Positions 54,254 to 63,260 of a stretch of 64,000 nt of DNA are shown piece after piece. A program made the position numbers and the translations under genes. This stretch comes from G963674685 sp964591275 (GTDB lineage Bacteria; Lernaellota; Lernaellaia; JACKCT01): positions 1-64,000 of the forward strand of contig CAZQAE010000002.1 of assembly GCA_964591275.1 (NCBI GenBank), written 5' to 3'. The first letter of the stretch is position 1, and each line of letters starts with the position of its first letter. The notes beneath the pieces are model-generated. The model searched no databases and was not told the DNA's origin. It worked only from the letters and a program-made list of their open reading frames with translations.

Positions 54254-54949
54254 ATGACTCCACGCACCGACCGAATACCGTCGAGTTTCCGAAATGGGAC
54301 CTTTGGCCTATGGCGTCGGTCCCTACTCGTTGCCGTGGCGATTTGTCTTATCCCGACGACTGCCTTCGCCGTTGAATTTGTGGCTGGACAGGTTGTTGAA
54401 ATTGTTGATGCCCATCTACTGCGCGTGCAGACCACCGTGGGCACTGATGAGACATTGCGAATCATTGGGATTGACGCTGCTTGGCGTGGAACGGTTTCCA
54501 CGAAAGAATCTGAATTCCGTCGCGTCATGTTCAAGCGGCAAAAGAAGTTTTTAGCCAACCGCATCCTGCGCTTTAGGCTGGATTCCACACTCGACGACAT
54601 CCGCCATCAGGATGCGCAAGGGCGTGTGCTCGTTCATGCCTATCTGGCAAACGGTCTCGACTTCGCTGAACTGTTGATCCGAAAAGGCTACGCTCGTCCC
54701 GATTTCTCCATCCCATTCGATCCGCAAATCATGAAACTCTATGAAGACGCCGAAGTGTCGGCCATGGAGAATATGCGCGGGCTTTGGGCCAATCAATGGC
54801 CGCCTGAGACTCGCCTGCACAATACGAATAGAGTAATGAAAAAGGCGCGGTCAACCAATAAACAGGCAACTTATGCTTTCATGAATTTCACATGCAGATT
54901 TATAGAAGCCCTGCTTTGGACCGCTATTCATGCCGCTGCGCATCATTGA
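54254..54949 (+). CDS. Secreted thermonuclease-like (SNase/TNase) protein
   Basis: A signal peptide (ends TTAFA) is followed by an SNase fold: VVEIVDAHLLRVQT, LRIIGIDAAWRG, KRQKKFLANRIL, QGRVLVHAYLANGLDFAELL, ENMRGLW. In staphylococcal nuclease the catalytic Arg-Glu-Arg lie in R-L..IDTPE and R; here the IDTPE equivalent is IDAAW, so the Glu may be missing and activity is uncertain. It reads divergently from the flippase operon; the 137-base gap holds the A+T-rich promoter region. Confidence 0.8.
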   Translation: MTPRTDRIPSSFRNGTFGLWRRSLLVAVAICLIPTTAFAVEFVAGQVVEIVDAHLLRVQTTVGTDETLRIIGIDAAWRGTVSTKESEFRRVMFKRQKKFLANRILRFRLDSTLDDIRHQDAQGRVLVHAYLANGLDFAELLIRKGYARPDFSIPFDPQIMKLYEDAEVSAMENMRGLWANQWPPETRLHNTNRVMKKARSTNKQATYAFMNFTCRFIEALLWTAIHAAAHH

Positions 54950-55014
54950 TCCCAACAGACAGCGTTTTGACCGATGAGCCGCCCGCCAAATGATATGTTC
55001 GCCTAAAATATTCT

Positions 55015-55917
55015 TCACTGAGCCGAAACGCAGCGGAATCCAATAGCCTCGTGCTTTCCTTCGGGAGGATAGGCACTGTCGCGATCCGAGCATCGATTGG
55101 GAAAGGGATCGTCGCCGAAAGTCAGATGCCATCCGCCGCCGCGAAGGGTTTTGTGCTTTCCTTCCGCCGGACCGCCTGGATTATGGCTCTCAGAAGTTAC
55201 ATAGGCGTAGGGGTCATACCAATCCAGCGTCCACTCCCAAACGTTGCCGGCCATGTTATACGCGCCGTATGGGCTTTGGCCGCTTATAAAAACATTCACC
55301 GGCGCCACGATTATCCAGCCGTCCAAGACGCCGCCGTGATGCGTTTGGCCTTCCTTATCGAACCAGTTACAGAGCCTGTTATCCCAATAGTTGCCCCAGG
55401 GATACGTATTGCCGCCGACGCCCCGCGCCGCTTTTTCCCACTGCGCCTCGGTCGGAAGGGTTTTGCCCTGCCACTGGCAAAAATTTAAGGCTTCGTACCA
55501 GGAAACTTTGATAACCGGGTATTCCGGTTCTTTGATGAATCCCAGGGGATAATCGGGGCTGCCCCAGTTGGGTTGCAACGGCCTTGGCGCAACGCCCAGG
55601 TCTGCGCAATAACCCTCCTCCACGCATTTTTCATAAACGCCCCAGCTGGCCTCATATTTGTCGATCCAAAAATCATCCAGAAATATCACGCGGGCAGGGT
55701 GTTCGTCGGCCTGGCAGAACAAATCGACATCCGCGTTGCAACCCATGAAAAATGGACCTGCGGGAACGAAGACCATTTCCAGGGGATCGAAATCACCGGC
55801 CAAGCCATCGCCTTTTCCGGCGTCGCCGATTCCACCGGGAGCGCACGCGCACGCTGCAAGCCCCATGAGCACGGCCAACGGGAAAATTGCAAATATTCTT
55901 CTTTGATGTCGATTCAT
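55015..55917 (-). CDS. FGE-sulfatase-fold lipoprotein
   Basis: Signal peptide with lipobox GLAAC, no Asp run. One FGE domain fills the rest: VFVPAGPFFMGCNADVD, FWIDKYEASWGVYEKCV, GKTLPTEAQWEKAARGVGG, GAYNMAGNVWEWTLDWYDP, LRGGGWHLTFGDDPFPNRCS and GFRCVSAQ. A cysteine lies in the NRCSDRDS block, the position of an FGE active-site Cys, but the second Cys sits only in GFRCV. It is probably an envelope protein of the non-enzyme kind. Third such protein in the window. Confidence 0.85.
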   Translation of the reverse strand: MNRHQRRIFAIFPLAVLMGLAACACAPGGIGDAGKGDGLAGDFDPLEMVFVPAGPFFMGCNADVDLFCQADEHPARVIFLDDFWIDKYEASWGVYEKCVEEGYCADLGVAPRPLQPNWGSPDYPLGFIKEPEYPVIKVSWYEALNFCQWQGKTLPTEAQWEKAARGVGGNTYPWGNYWDNRLCNWFDKEGQTHHGGVLDGWIIVAPVNVFISGQSPYGAYNMAGNVWEWTLDWYDPYAYVTSESHNPGGPAEGKHKTLRGGGWHLTFGDDPFPNRCSDRDSAYPPEGKHEAIGFRCVSAQ

Positions 55918-56054
55918 TTCAGCGTGTCCAAGCTATGATTTCACCGAGATTTCCGTTTGTCAGCGAACACAAAGACACCGGACTTGTCAACGCATCAGTC
56001 CGTATCTATTGTGCACATATGCCGTTTTCATTGACGAACCACGAGGATCGTTGC

Positions 56055-57119
56055 ATGACGTTTCGGATTCTCGCAACCGCTTTTCTTCTCGTGCTTTTGT
56101 TTACGGCGACCGACCACGTGATTGACGACGGCGTAAATCGATGGGTCGCGGGGTCAAATTTCCGTTTTCTGGCCGGCAGTCTGGACGGTCTAGACGAACT
56201 TTGCGTTGATCTGGCCGCTTCAAAGGATCCCGCAATCCTTTTTTTCGGCGATTCGACGGTTCATGGAGAAGCCGTGCCTCGCGGCGACCAGGCGGCGCCG
56301 TTTTATTTCAAAAAAGAGCTTGATGACCTCACCGGGCAACCCCATCGGTGCGTCAATATGGGATTGATCGGATCTCCCGCTCAAATTCACGAGTTGCTCT
56401 TGCGCCGCATGGCGGATACGCATCCCGACCAAGTATTCTTTTTCGTCAACTATCGGGCTCTCAAACGCTCAGGTGAATTTTCCATTTACAATAACTGGTT
56501 GGCGCCCGAGAAAATGCGCGGCGACTCGGTTCTCGAAAAATCCGGCGCGCGTTTGGGAGATTTCGCAACAAGCCACTGGAGCCTTTACCGAAACCGGCAC
56601 TGGGTTTTCGGGCGCTATATAGGCGCTCCTCCCTGGCGGGCCGTGCGTAACTATTTCTACTTGGCGCCCCTGGGCGGAGGTCGCCAAACCACAGCGCAGA
56701 TATTTTCCCAAAAAGGCGAAACCACTTGGACACAAAGGCCATGGAATCCGGAAGCGATCAATCGCCTGCGTCAGACATTTGCCGTGCCCTTGCTGCGGCG
56801 CGATCAAAGCAACATCGCCGCCATCGAAAGGGTTTGTCGATATGCCGAGCAAAGCGACCAAAAGCTAACAATCATTTTCCCTCCCATGAATACGGAGATG
56901 ATTGAGGTTCTGGTTCTTGTCGACAACAGGATAAGGGATCGCAACGTGGCGCTGATAAATGCCATCGCCGCCGAAAGCGGAATCGAAATCCTTGATGCGA
57001 GCAACTGGATTCCCGACAGATATTTCGCCGATTCCGTGCACATGATCTCGGAAGGAAACCGCATTTTCGGCGAGCGTCTGGCGCATTGGTACGCGAAAGA
57101 ACCAGGGGAGACATCATGA
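56055..57119 (+). CDS. SGNH-type hydrolase/acetyltransferase partner of MBOAT
   Basis: The start is the ATG at 56055 after GAGGAT. One N-terminal membrane span (ILATAFLLVLLFT) is followed by a periplasmic SGNH domain: ILFFGDSTVHGEAV (block I, GDS with the Ser) and ADSVHMISEGNRIFGE (block V, D-x-x-H). The order with the MBOAT gene, overlapping it in ATGA, matches the AlgX/AlgJ-like plus AlgI-like O-acetylation systems. It would transfer acetyl groups to an exported polysaccharide. Confidence 0.8.
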   Translation: MTFRILATAFLLVLLFTATDHVIDDGVNRWVAGSNFRFLAGSLDGLDELCVDLAASKDPAILFFGDSTVHGEAVPRGDQAAPFYFKKELDDLTGQPHRCVNMGLIGSPAQIHELLLRRMADTHPDQVFFFVNYRALKRSGEFSIYNNWLAPEKMRGDSVLEKSGARLGDFATSHWSLYRNRHWVFGRYIGAPPWRAVRNYFYLAPLGGGRQTTAQIFSQKGETTWTQRPWNPEAINRLRQTFAVPLLRRDQSNIAAIERVCRYAEQSDQKLTIIFPPMNTEMIEVLVLVDNRIRDRNVALINAIAAESGIEILDASNWIPDRYFADSVHMISEGNRIFGERLAHWYAKEPGETS

Positions 57120-58246
57120 TCTCCTGGTCGGTCGGCTTCATCTTTTTTTCGGCGCTGACCGCCTTGCTGTGGACAAAAAACTCTGAGGCGCGAATCCGCA
57201 TCATCCTTGCCGCGAGTCTTGTCGTCGTCTTTTCCGACAATCCCCTGAACCTGCTGCTGGTGCTCGCGACAGCCGGCGTGGTTTATAGACTGGCATGGAA
57301 AAAGCAAACCGCATTCGCCGTCGTCGCCGCGCTTTTGCCGCTGGTTGCCTATAAAATCCTCAGTGCGGCGCATTCGTCGGGCACCGGCGCCTTTTCCTTG
57401 GAAAATCCGGTTATTCCGCTCGGCGTTTCCTACATCGGATTTATGGCCGCGCACTATGCCGTTGAAGTTCGCCGGGGCCGCATTCAACATCGATCCTTCA
57501 AAACCTTTTGTCATTTTACGCTCTTTTTCCCGACCATCGCCGCCGGACCGATAAAGCGCTATGAAGATTTTCGTCCTTTGGAAACAAGCGACGGTGAAAA
57601 CCTGAGCAAAGGCTCATTACGCCTTGCCATCGGTTTGGTAAAAATCTTCATGATCTCCCCGTTTTTCCGTATCATTGTGGAGGCATTTCAAACACTTTCC
57701 ATACCCACCACGGCGCAGTGCTGGCAAGCGACCTACGCTGCGGCTTTTTGGATGTATTTCGACTTTTCCGGTTACTCGGATATAGCCATCGGCGCCTCAC
57801 GGATGCTGGGCTACCGCGTTCCGGAGAATTTTAACTGGCCGTATTTGAGTACGAACCTACGTACTTTCTGGCGACGATGGCATATGTCTTTGTCGTTTTG
57901 GATACGCGACTATCTCTATATTCCCCTGGGGGGAAATCGCCGGGGATTTGGGCGCATGGTCCTGGCGGTTCTGGTCTCAATGGTCGTCATGGGCCTTTGG
58001 CACGGCCTGGCGCCGGGTTATTTCTTTTGGGGTCTTTACCATGGAGTGGGACTGATCGTTTACACGATATACAGACGATGGCGATTTTGGGGCACGGATG
58101 GCCTGCTGCGGCGAACACGCAAAGTCCTCGCCGCTGTGGCGACCTTCCATTTCGTCGCCTTCGGGTGGCTCTTCTTTTTCTTCGACTGGGGTGTGGCGAT
58201 CCGAATCATTGTCAAGCTTTTTGGACAGATGTGGATATTATCATGA
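57116..58246 (+). CDS. MBOAT-family O-acyltransferase (AlgI-like)
   Basis: The 376-residue integral membrane protein has PLGVSYIGFMAAHYAVEVRR, FPTIAAGPIKRYEDF, FWMYFDFSGYSDIAIGASRM, FWRRWHMSLSFWIRDYLYIP, and GLWHGLAPGYFFWGLYHG with the catalytic His. These are the signature blocks of AlgI/DltB-type MBOAT proteins. It passes acetyl groups across the membrane to the SGNH partner. The gene overlaps both neighbours by 4 bases. Confidence 0.93.
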   Translation: MISWSVGFIFFSALTALLWTKNSEARIRIILAASLVVVFSDNPLNLLLVLATAGVVYRLAWKKQTAFAVVAALLPLVAYKILSAAHSSGTGAFSLENPVIPLGVSYIGFMAAHYAVEVRRGRIQHRSFKTFCHFTLFFPTIAAGPIKRYEDFRPLETSDGENLSKGSLRLAIGLVKIFMISPFFRIIVEAFQTLSIPTTAQCWQATYAAAFWMYFDFSGYSDIAIGASRMLGYRVPENFNWPYLSTNLRTFWRRWHMSLSFWIRDYLYIPLGGNRRGFGRMVLAVLVSMVVMGLWHGLAPGYFFWGLYHGVGLIVYTIYRRWRFWGTDGLLRRTRKVLAAVATFHFVAFGWLFFFFDWGVAIRIIVKLFGQMWILS

Positions 58247-58368
58247 GGCGGTTTTTCAAAGAGGCCCTGTTTTGCATCACGGCGGCCGCGGTCGTGTTCA
58301 CTGTTGTTTTTCTTCTTCTCACGCTGGGCGCCGACGACGCCGCAAACTTCATCTATCGTAATTTCTAG
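58243..58368 (+). CDS. 41-residue membrane protein after MBOAT
   Basis: ATG at 58243 overlaps the MBOAT stop in ATGA. The product has a basic start (MRRFFKEALF), one hydrophobic span (ITAAAVVFTVVFLLLTLG) and an acidic end. Tight coupling implies a real small subunit of the acetylation system, similar in position to small membrane proteins near other MBOAT genes. Confidence 0.65.
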   Translation: MRRFFKEALFCITAAAVVFTVVFLLLTLGADDAANFIYRNF

Positions 58369-58446
58369 TACGTCCTTGGGCCAACATCCGGTCCTGGGAA
58401 TGGACTCACCTCGCGCAGGCGTGTTTTTTTATTCAACAAAATTGAC

Positions 58447-58475
58447 TTGAGTTGTCGAAAATTTGGGAATAGTAT
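58447..58475 (+). promoter_or_regulatory. Possible promoter of the Asp-tail lipoprotein
   Basis: TTGAGT (58447-58452) and TAGTAT (58470-58475) with 17 bases between them lie about 60 bases upstream of the ATG at 58536, which is preceded by AAAGGAGAG. Confidence 0.4.
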
Positions 58476-58535
58476 CGGGATACAATGTTGAATCAGTCGC
58501 GCGTGATTTAAACCTCTCACTTAAAGGAGAGCCCT

Positions 58536-59264
58536 ATGAAAGCGAAATGGGTAATTGCTCTGACAACGGCTCTGTGCATCCTCGGACTCACGATGGTTAT
58601 TGCCTGCGGCGACGACGATGACGACGACAACAACGACGACGGCAACGTCGGCTCAATTCTCGGCATGGTGAGAAACTTTATTACAGGCGATGCGGTTGAG
58701 GGCGCCAGCATCAAGGCCATGCTCACCGCGCAGGGCTGGAGCGAAGATGAATCAGACGAGCACGGAGTTTTTCAGCTTGGCAATGCTCCGGCAGGCAGCC
58801 GCATTTTCGTGGAGTTTGAAAAGAGCGGCTGGTGCCCCATGAGTTCCTGGGTAATAACTGGCGATGTGGATCATTCGGGGCAGATCACCGATATGATTAT
58901 CGACGCCATCCCCGCGGATTCCACCTGGACGATTACGGTGCGCGACGAACTGGGAGATCCCGCTTCCGGCATCGAAGTCAGCATGACCCCCACGTCATAC
59001 GAAGCGACCCCTGTGACGGACAACACCAACGCTATGGGAGACGCCGCCTTCAAAGTCGGTCTTTTTCAGTCCTACCGGGCGCTGATAGTTAACGAGGAAA
59101 TCCATGGGGATGAATACTACTCAGCCAGCGCCCAAACCACTGTTGATTCCAGCAGCATGACCTCGACGATTTACCTGCTTCCCGTTGCGGATCAAGACGA
59201 CGACGCATGGGGCGACGACGATGCATGGGATGACGATGGCTGGGATGACGACGCCTGGGGATAG
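58536..59264 (+). CDS. Lipoprotein with two Ig-like/CarboxypepD_reg-type domains and Asp-Trp repeats
   Basis: Lipobox VIAC, then G and an Asp/Asn run. Residues ~40-110 look like a carboxypeptidase-regulatory-like beta domain (GMVRNFITGDAVEGASIKAM, GVFQLGNAPAGSRIFVEFEK) and ~130-215 like a second (TITVRDELGDPASGIEVSMT, AAFKVGLFQSYRALIV). The C-terminus is a DDDAWG/DDDGW repeat. It has no catalytic motif and may serve as an adhesive or binding surface lipoprotein. Confidence 0.75.
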   Translation: MKAKWVIALTTALCILGLTMVIACGDDDDDDNNDDGNVGSILGMVRNFITGDAVEGASIKAMLTAQGWSEDESDEHGVFQLGNAPAGSRIFVEFEKSGWCPMSSWVITGDVDHSGQITDMIIDAIPADSTWTITVRDELGDPASGIEVSMTPTSYEATPVTDNTNAMGDAAFKVGLFQSYRALIVNEEIHGDEYYSASAQTTVDSSSMTSTIYLLPVADQDDDAWGDDDAWDDDGWDDDAWG

Positions 59265-59305
59265 CAGCCGATACCGAACGGATCAAAATCGACGAAGCGA
59301 ATAAA

Positions 59306-59335
59306 AAGGGGCGAAGCCGCGAGGCTTCGCCCCTT
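59306..59335. terminator. Probable rho-independent terminator
   Basis: AAGGGGCGAAGCC, loop GCGA, and GGCTTCGCCCCTT form a perfect 13-bp stem 40 bases after the lipoprotein stop. The T run after it is short (TTATCT), so it may work weakly; the A run before it would serve the other strand. Confidence 0.7.
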
Positions 59336-59524
59336 ATCTGTAAATGGATCGGCTTACTCGCCGGTGAAGGCGATCATGTACTGCGTCGCGCTGAGAATAT
59401 CTTCTGTTGTATGGGGAAATTCATAGTAGACAGTATGGACCGACCGGCTTCATTTCGCAGCTTCGTAGGTTAAGCTGTAAAATGGAATTCCAAAGCTCAG
59501 AGCTACATACAAAAGGAGCCGATT

Positions 59525-59662
59525 ATGTCCAAGAGCAATTCTATTACAAGCGTGGGTATGGATGTCCACAAGAAGAGCATCAACGTCGCCGTTGTTCTCC
59601 CCGGTTCGTCGCAGGTCGCCGAGGAGTGGCAACTCGCCAACGAGCCCCGCGCCGCGTGCTGA
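59525..59662 (+). pseudogene. IS110-family transposase, N-terminal fragment
   Basis: AAGGAG then ATG at 59525. The frame reads SITSVGMDVHKKSINVAVVL and EEWQLANEPRAA before a stop. VGMDVHKKSI is the first Asp motif of the DEDD domain in IS110 transposases. The remaining ~350 residues are absent because the frame runs into the truncated tricorn gene on the other strand. Confidence 0.75.
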
Positions 59663-60041
59663 ATAGCACCTTGCCGTCCGGCGTCCAGTCGATCACGCGA
59701 TCTCTGGCCGGATGAAAAGTCAGGCATTTTGGCTCGCCGCCAATGGCCGGTACAAGATAGACGTTTTCGTTCACGTCGTAGTCGCCCGTGAAGGCAATCC
59801 ACTGGCCGTCCGGCGAAAACTTGGGATGGATTTCCATGCCCCGCGTATGCCCCGTCACGCGGCGCGCCGTGCCGCCGCCTTCGCTCACAGTCCACAGATC
59901 TCCGCCATAGGAAAAGGCGACCATGCCGTTGTGAATATCCGGGTAACGCAGTAGCAGAGTCCGATCGGCAAAAGCCGTCGTGCCCATAAAAAGCGTAGCG
60001 ATAAATAATCCAACAACGACGTAGCGTGACACTCGACTCAT
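59640..60041 (-). pseudogene. Tricorn-protease-like gene, 5' fragment
   Basis: On the minus strand: signal peptide (ends TTAFADR), then LLLRYPDIHNGMVAFSYGGD, LWTVSEGGGTARRVTGHTRG, HPKFSPDGQWIAFTGDYDVN and DWTPDGKVLFST, the first beta-propeller blades of tricorn-type proteases. The match stops near 59655 at the IS110 fragment. The catalytic C-terminal half is missing, so this is a truncated gene or an assembly junction. Confidence 0.75.
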
Positions 60042-60145
60042 AATGCGCCCCCCTTTTCGTAAACCCCGGTTTCAGATGCGTCCAAACCGGCGCTACGGTC
60101 AAATTCGATTTGCCCCGCATGTCAACACGCGCGCGGGTGTGCGGC

Positions 60146-60232
60146 AAGGGTCAAGGGTTTAGGGCTCAGGGTTTAGGGTGTAGGGATAAGGGTGTAGGGT
60201 TCAGGGTCTAGGGTCTAGGGTTCAGGGTGTTC
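60146..60232 (+). repeat. Telomere-like array of 12 GGG heptads
   Basis: GGG triplets recur at an exact 7-base period twelve times, with variants GGGTTTA, GGGTCTA, GGGTTCA, GGGTGTA, GGGATAA and GGGCTCA. It is non-coding and could form G-quadruplexes on the plus strand. A four-unit copy lies at 47486-47513. Confidence 0.85.
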
Positions 60233-60242
60233 TCAGCCCCGC

Positions 60243-60366
60243 CTCCATTGTCATTCCGACTGAAACGAAGTGGAATGGAGGAATCCCTTTGTCTGTCATT
60301 CCAATCGAAGCCCTGCCTCTATTGTCATTCCGACTGGAACGAAGTGGAATGGAGGAATCCCTTTGT
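60243..60366. repeat. 74-bp direct repeat related to MITE family B interior
   Basis: GTCATTCCGACTGAAACGAA...GGAGGAATCCCTTTGT occurs at 60250-60292 and 60324-60366. It is the reverse complement of the family B core (GGGATTCCTCCATTTCGCTT...CAGTCGGAATGAC). Confidence 0.75.
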
Positions 60367-60460
60367 TCGAGCGGCGTGGGCGTAAGCCACGCCTTTTTCA
60401 CTTGATCGCAACCCCGATTCGTGCTTCGCAGCGAAGCAATTCCGAAGCCCCGCATCGGGG

Positions 60461-60522
60461 CGATGGTTTGTAGCCCAGGGTGACTCGTCCGACGAAGCCT
60501 TGGCAAAGTCGGAAACCCTGGG
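60461..60522 (+). repeat. Left inverted repeat of the SIR2 cassette (MITE family D)
   Basis: The 62 bases CGATGGTTTGTAGCCCAGGG... to ...GTCGGAAACCCTGGG match 63261-63322 in reverse complement with three mismatches. Each copy also has short internal inverted ends CCCAGGGT/ACCCTGGG. Confidence 0.85.
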
Positions 60523-60698
60523 TCCATGTTCACCTTATTAATCTATGCGCAGCCTCGTCAGGGGCGATACAATATTAGCCCACGGTGTGAACCGTGGGGA
60601 AATGGATCAATTAATATTTATACGAGCCCATGAAATGGGCGACACAGCACTAGTTGCAGTTAACTATTATGCGCGGCTGTGATCGATCCCCTTAATTA

Positions 60699-62294
60699 TT
60701 ACCTTACAAATTCATTTAATTCCTTTAACTGACTCTGAATAACTTCCCCTATGAAAACATTTGAAGGCCATTCTTCGTAAATTAGCAACTGAAATAATCG
60801 AGTATTTGCCTTGGTTGGCGCGTATTGGTACCAATTGCCGACGATAAAATTATCGCCGACATCTGAAGGCCACATTTTCAGACGTTTCACTACAGTCGAC
60901 AGAATTTTCTGGTTATCGTCATATATCGAAAATTTCACTAGCGGACTTTCCTCAATATTCCATTTTACGACGAAAAAACGCCACCCGTATCCAATACGTG
61001 ACTGGTCAATATTCACCGAATCGCCTGTATGAACTCTCCACACTCCTCTAGATTTATCAAGAAACTCATCGTTGCCATGAACAACAAACTGCCATGATTT
61101 TGAAGACGCCACATATCTTAATGCAAATAAATTCGCCCAGTTAACGTGGTCCGTAGGTTTCGAAGTACCCCAGAGATACAGATAGTCCCTTTTTACTGGC
61201 GACAAGTTTTCTTTAATTTCAACCCAAACGGATATCGCTCCTTGTTTTGAATGAATAAATGAAGGGTGGGGTCCCAAAAGCCAGTCTTCCCGGGTGAAAT
61301 CAGCAAGCCCTTTTAAAGCAGGATAAGTATGGATGGATGGGATATTTTCCTGGATATCTGAAACACCCGTTTTTTCCTCTGAGGTTTCAATTGGTTTTTC
61401 ATATACCGGCTTTGGAACCACCGGTGAAATGCCCCGCAGTTTTTCAAGTGGCACATTTTCATCTTTTAAGTCCAAAGCTATTATTTGCTCTTGTTTTTCC
61501 CTAAATCTTGCAAGAAAAGAGGATGCCTTATCGATCTGAAGGTACAATATGTCCTGAGAATCCATGATCGTCTTCATCTCTCCGTCAGGACGAACCGGAT
61601 CAGCCCAGAAGGCTGAATAATTATTAAAACGTCTTCGTCGAAAAACCTCCCTAATTCCTTCATCTTGTCCCGAGTAACCAAGAACTAAAACGCCATGATC
61701 GCTAAATACCGTTATTAATTCATTTTCCATCTCCGGATCGAGCCTCTCCACGTCCTTGGGTGTATTCCTTAGAAATCCTTTATTCAGATCTCCGTGGGGT
61801 TTATAAATCCGGATACGTTCACATTGGATCAAGGGTTCGGATGATTTCAGATCTTCTACAGAGGATATTACCTGTGGAGACATCCCAACATCTTTAAGGG
61901 CACTTTCGATTAAGTCATCGAAATTCGTGGTAATAATAGTGCGGATGATGCCGCGTTTTGCGAGATCCGCGATTCCCCTGTGAGATTCACCAATTTCTTT
62001 ACCTCCAAGAAAATTCATCAGAAATTCCCGCTGCTCAGAAGAATGGGGGAAAAGTTTCCCGATGAGTTCCGAATAACTCAACTGTGCATATTTCGAATTG
62101 ATAAACCATTCATTTAGGTCGACCGGAGGATCTCCTCTCTCATGATCATCGGCATAAAAATATTTTGCAGTTTTCAATATCAAATCCCAAGCAGTCGGAA
62201 TGCCGGCATCTTTTGAAATCCCAGCCCCGGCAAGTAGCACAAATCTCTTTTTTCCTGGCATAGCGTTCGCTACGAGTCTTGTTAATGGATTCAT
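60699..62294 (-). CDS. SIR2-domain effector with C-terminal beta-sandwich (LamG-like) domain
   Basis: Residues ~15-270 are a SIR2-like NADase domain: LLAGAGISKDAGIPTAWDLI, TTNFDDLIE with N124 and D126, and KPHGD with H167, the catalytic set of defence sirtuins. HGVLVLGYSGQDEGIREVF is the family's next block. After an acidic linker, residues ~345-525 form a beta-rich domain (AISVWVEIKENLSPVKRDYL, WRVHTGDSVNIDQSRIGYGW, NFIVGNWYQYAPTKANTRLF) resembling LamG/concanavalin sandwiches. There is no signal peptide. NAD depletion on infection is inferred. DNA is A+T-rich compared with neighbours. Confidence 0.8.
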   Translation of the reverse strand: MNPLTRLVANAMPGKKRFVLLAGAGISKDAGIPTAWDLILKTAKYFYADDHERGDPPVDLNEWFINSKYAQLSYSELIGKLFPHSSEQREFLMNFLGGKEIGESHRGIADLAKRGIIRTIITTNFDDLIESALKDVGMSPQVISSVEDLKSSEPLIQCERIRIYKPHGDLNKGFLRNTPKDVERLDPEMENELITVFSDHGVLVLGYSGQDEGIREVFRRRRFNNYSAFWADPVRPDGEMKTIMDSQDILYLQIDKASSFLARFREKQEQIIALDLKDENVPLEKLRGISPVVPKPVYEKPIETSEEKTGVSDIQENIPSIHTYPALKGLADFTREDWLLGPHPSFIHSKQGAISVWVEIKENLSPVKRDYLYLWGTSKPTDHVNWANLFALRYVASSKSWQFVVHGNDEFLDKSRGVWRVHTGDSVNIDQSRIGYGWRFFVVKWNIEESPLVKFSIYDDNQKILSTVVKRLKMWPSDVGDNFIVGNWYQYAPTKANTRLFQLLIYEEWPSNVFIGEVIQSQLKELNEFVR

Positions 62295-62359
62295 TGTTTT
62301 CTCACGTTATTTTTTCAACTCCCATTTTTGGATTACGCTGCGATAGTACCTTTCTTCCT

Positions 62360-62854
62360 TCATCCTTTTTCACTCCATTCCTCCATCGAATCGAGCATCA
62401 CCGCTGGTTTGAGCACGCTCAGAAACTCTTCATGGCTTATGCCTGTTTTTTGGATAATTTCTTTTTCAATTTCCTCAATATCACCATCGGTGATAAATAA
62501 TTCAACGAGGATCGGCTGTAATTTGGGATCAATCGGCCAATACTCTTCCTTGGGAATCCGCCCACTCCACATTGGAGCATCATTATCCCCTCCCCAGTCC
62601 TTTCCATCGAGCGAAAATTGAACCGCACCCATTTCTCCTTCGCCCGCGCACGACTCATGCGGAATAAGCGAAAGGTTAATTATTTTCGCACTTGAGTGTA
62701 TATTTAAAACGTCATTCGCTGCTTGCTTCATCATTGGAATTAGTGCCGCTCTTTCGCTGTTCGGATTCACTACAAGCCTTCCTGAGTATCTTTTTCGGTC
62801 AAAAAAAGAGAAATCCCGAAGTTTGATGATTTCATAGTTTGTTACTATTTCCAT
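62360..62854 (-). CDS. Unknown partner gene of the SIR2 effector
   Basis: The 164-residue protein is the first gene of the two-gene unit; GGAG lies 6 bases before its ATG. It is soluble, begins MEIVTNYEIIKLRDFSFFDR, and has an acidic middle (MGAVQFSLDGKDWGGDNDAP) and a helical end (LVELFITDGDIEEIEKEIIQ). I do not recognise the family. It may be the sensor or antitoxin of the SIR2 protein. Its stop codon lies in a GGATGAAGG repeat. Confidence 0.6.
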   Translation of the reverse strand: MEIVTNYEIIKLRDFSFFDRKRYSGRLVVNPNSERAALIPMMKQAANDVLNIHSSAKIINLSLIPHESCAGEGEMGAVQFSLDGKDWGGDNDAPMWSGRIPKEEYWPIDPKLQPILVELFITDGDIEEIEKEIIQKTGISHEEFLSVLKPAVMLDSMEEWSEKG

Positions 62855-63260
62855 TTAAGACTCCGCATTGCGTTTTCCAGTTCACTATTTCGCATACAAA
62901 AATCCAAAAAGGGATCCTTCATCATTCGTAGCTAGCTCACACATCCTCACACTCATCTTTGATTCCGTCGGCGTTTTCAAAACAGGACTCGTCATACTGC
63001 CTTGTCACCACAATTCCTGGGCTTTCTTTTTGTGTCGCATTCTGTTTTCATCCGCGACCCATTTCTTGATTTTTAGTTTGATACCACGAAATCCGATGAT
63101 CCACAAATAGAGAATCGTGGGGCAGGATAATAAATTCTACGCGAGGAGAGCCCGCGAAGGAGGGCGACGCAAAAACGTGTCACCGGCGTACGATGACTGC
63201 GGTTTCATAATCTGTCGCCCGCAGAAGCGGGCTTCGTTTGAGTATCTAAAATATCCATTC
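62855..63260. other. Gene-free stretch upstream of the SIR2 cassette
   Basis: Contains only short ORFs. The promoter of the cassette should lie near 62870-62950 on the minus strand, but I cannot name convincing -35 and -10 boxes. The region is A+T-rich until about 63120. Confidence 0.4.

Noticed and set aside
60146..60232. CRISPR array
   Set aside because: Seven-base period without spacers is not a CRISPR.
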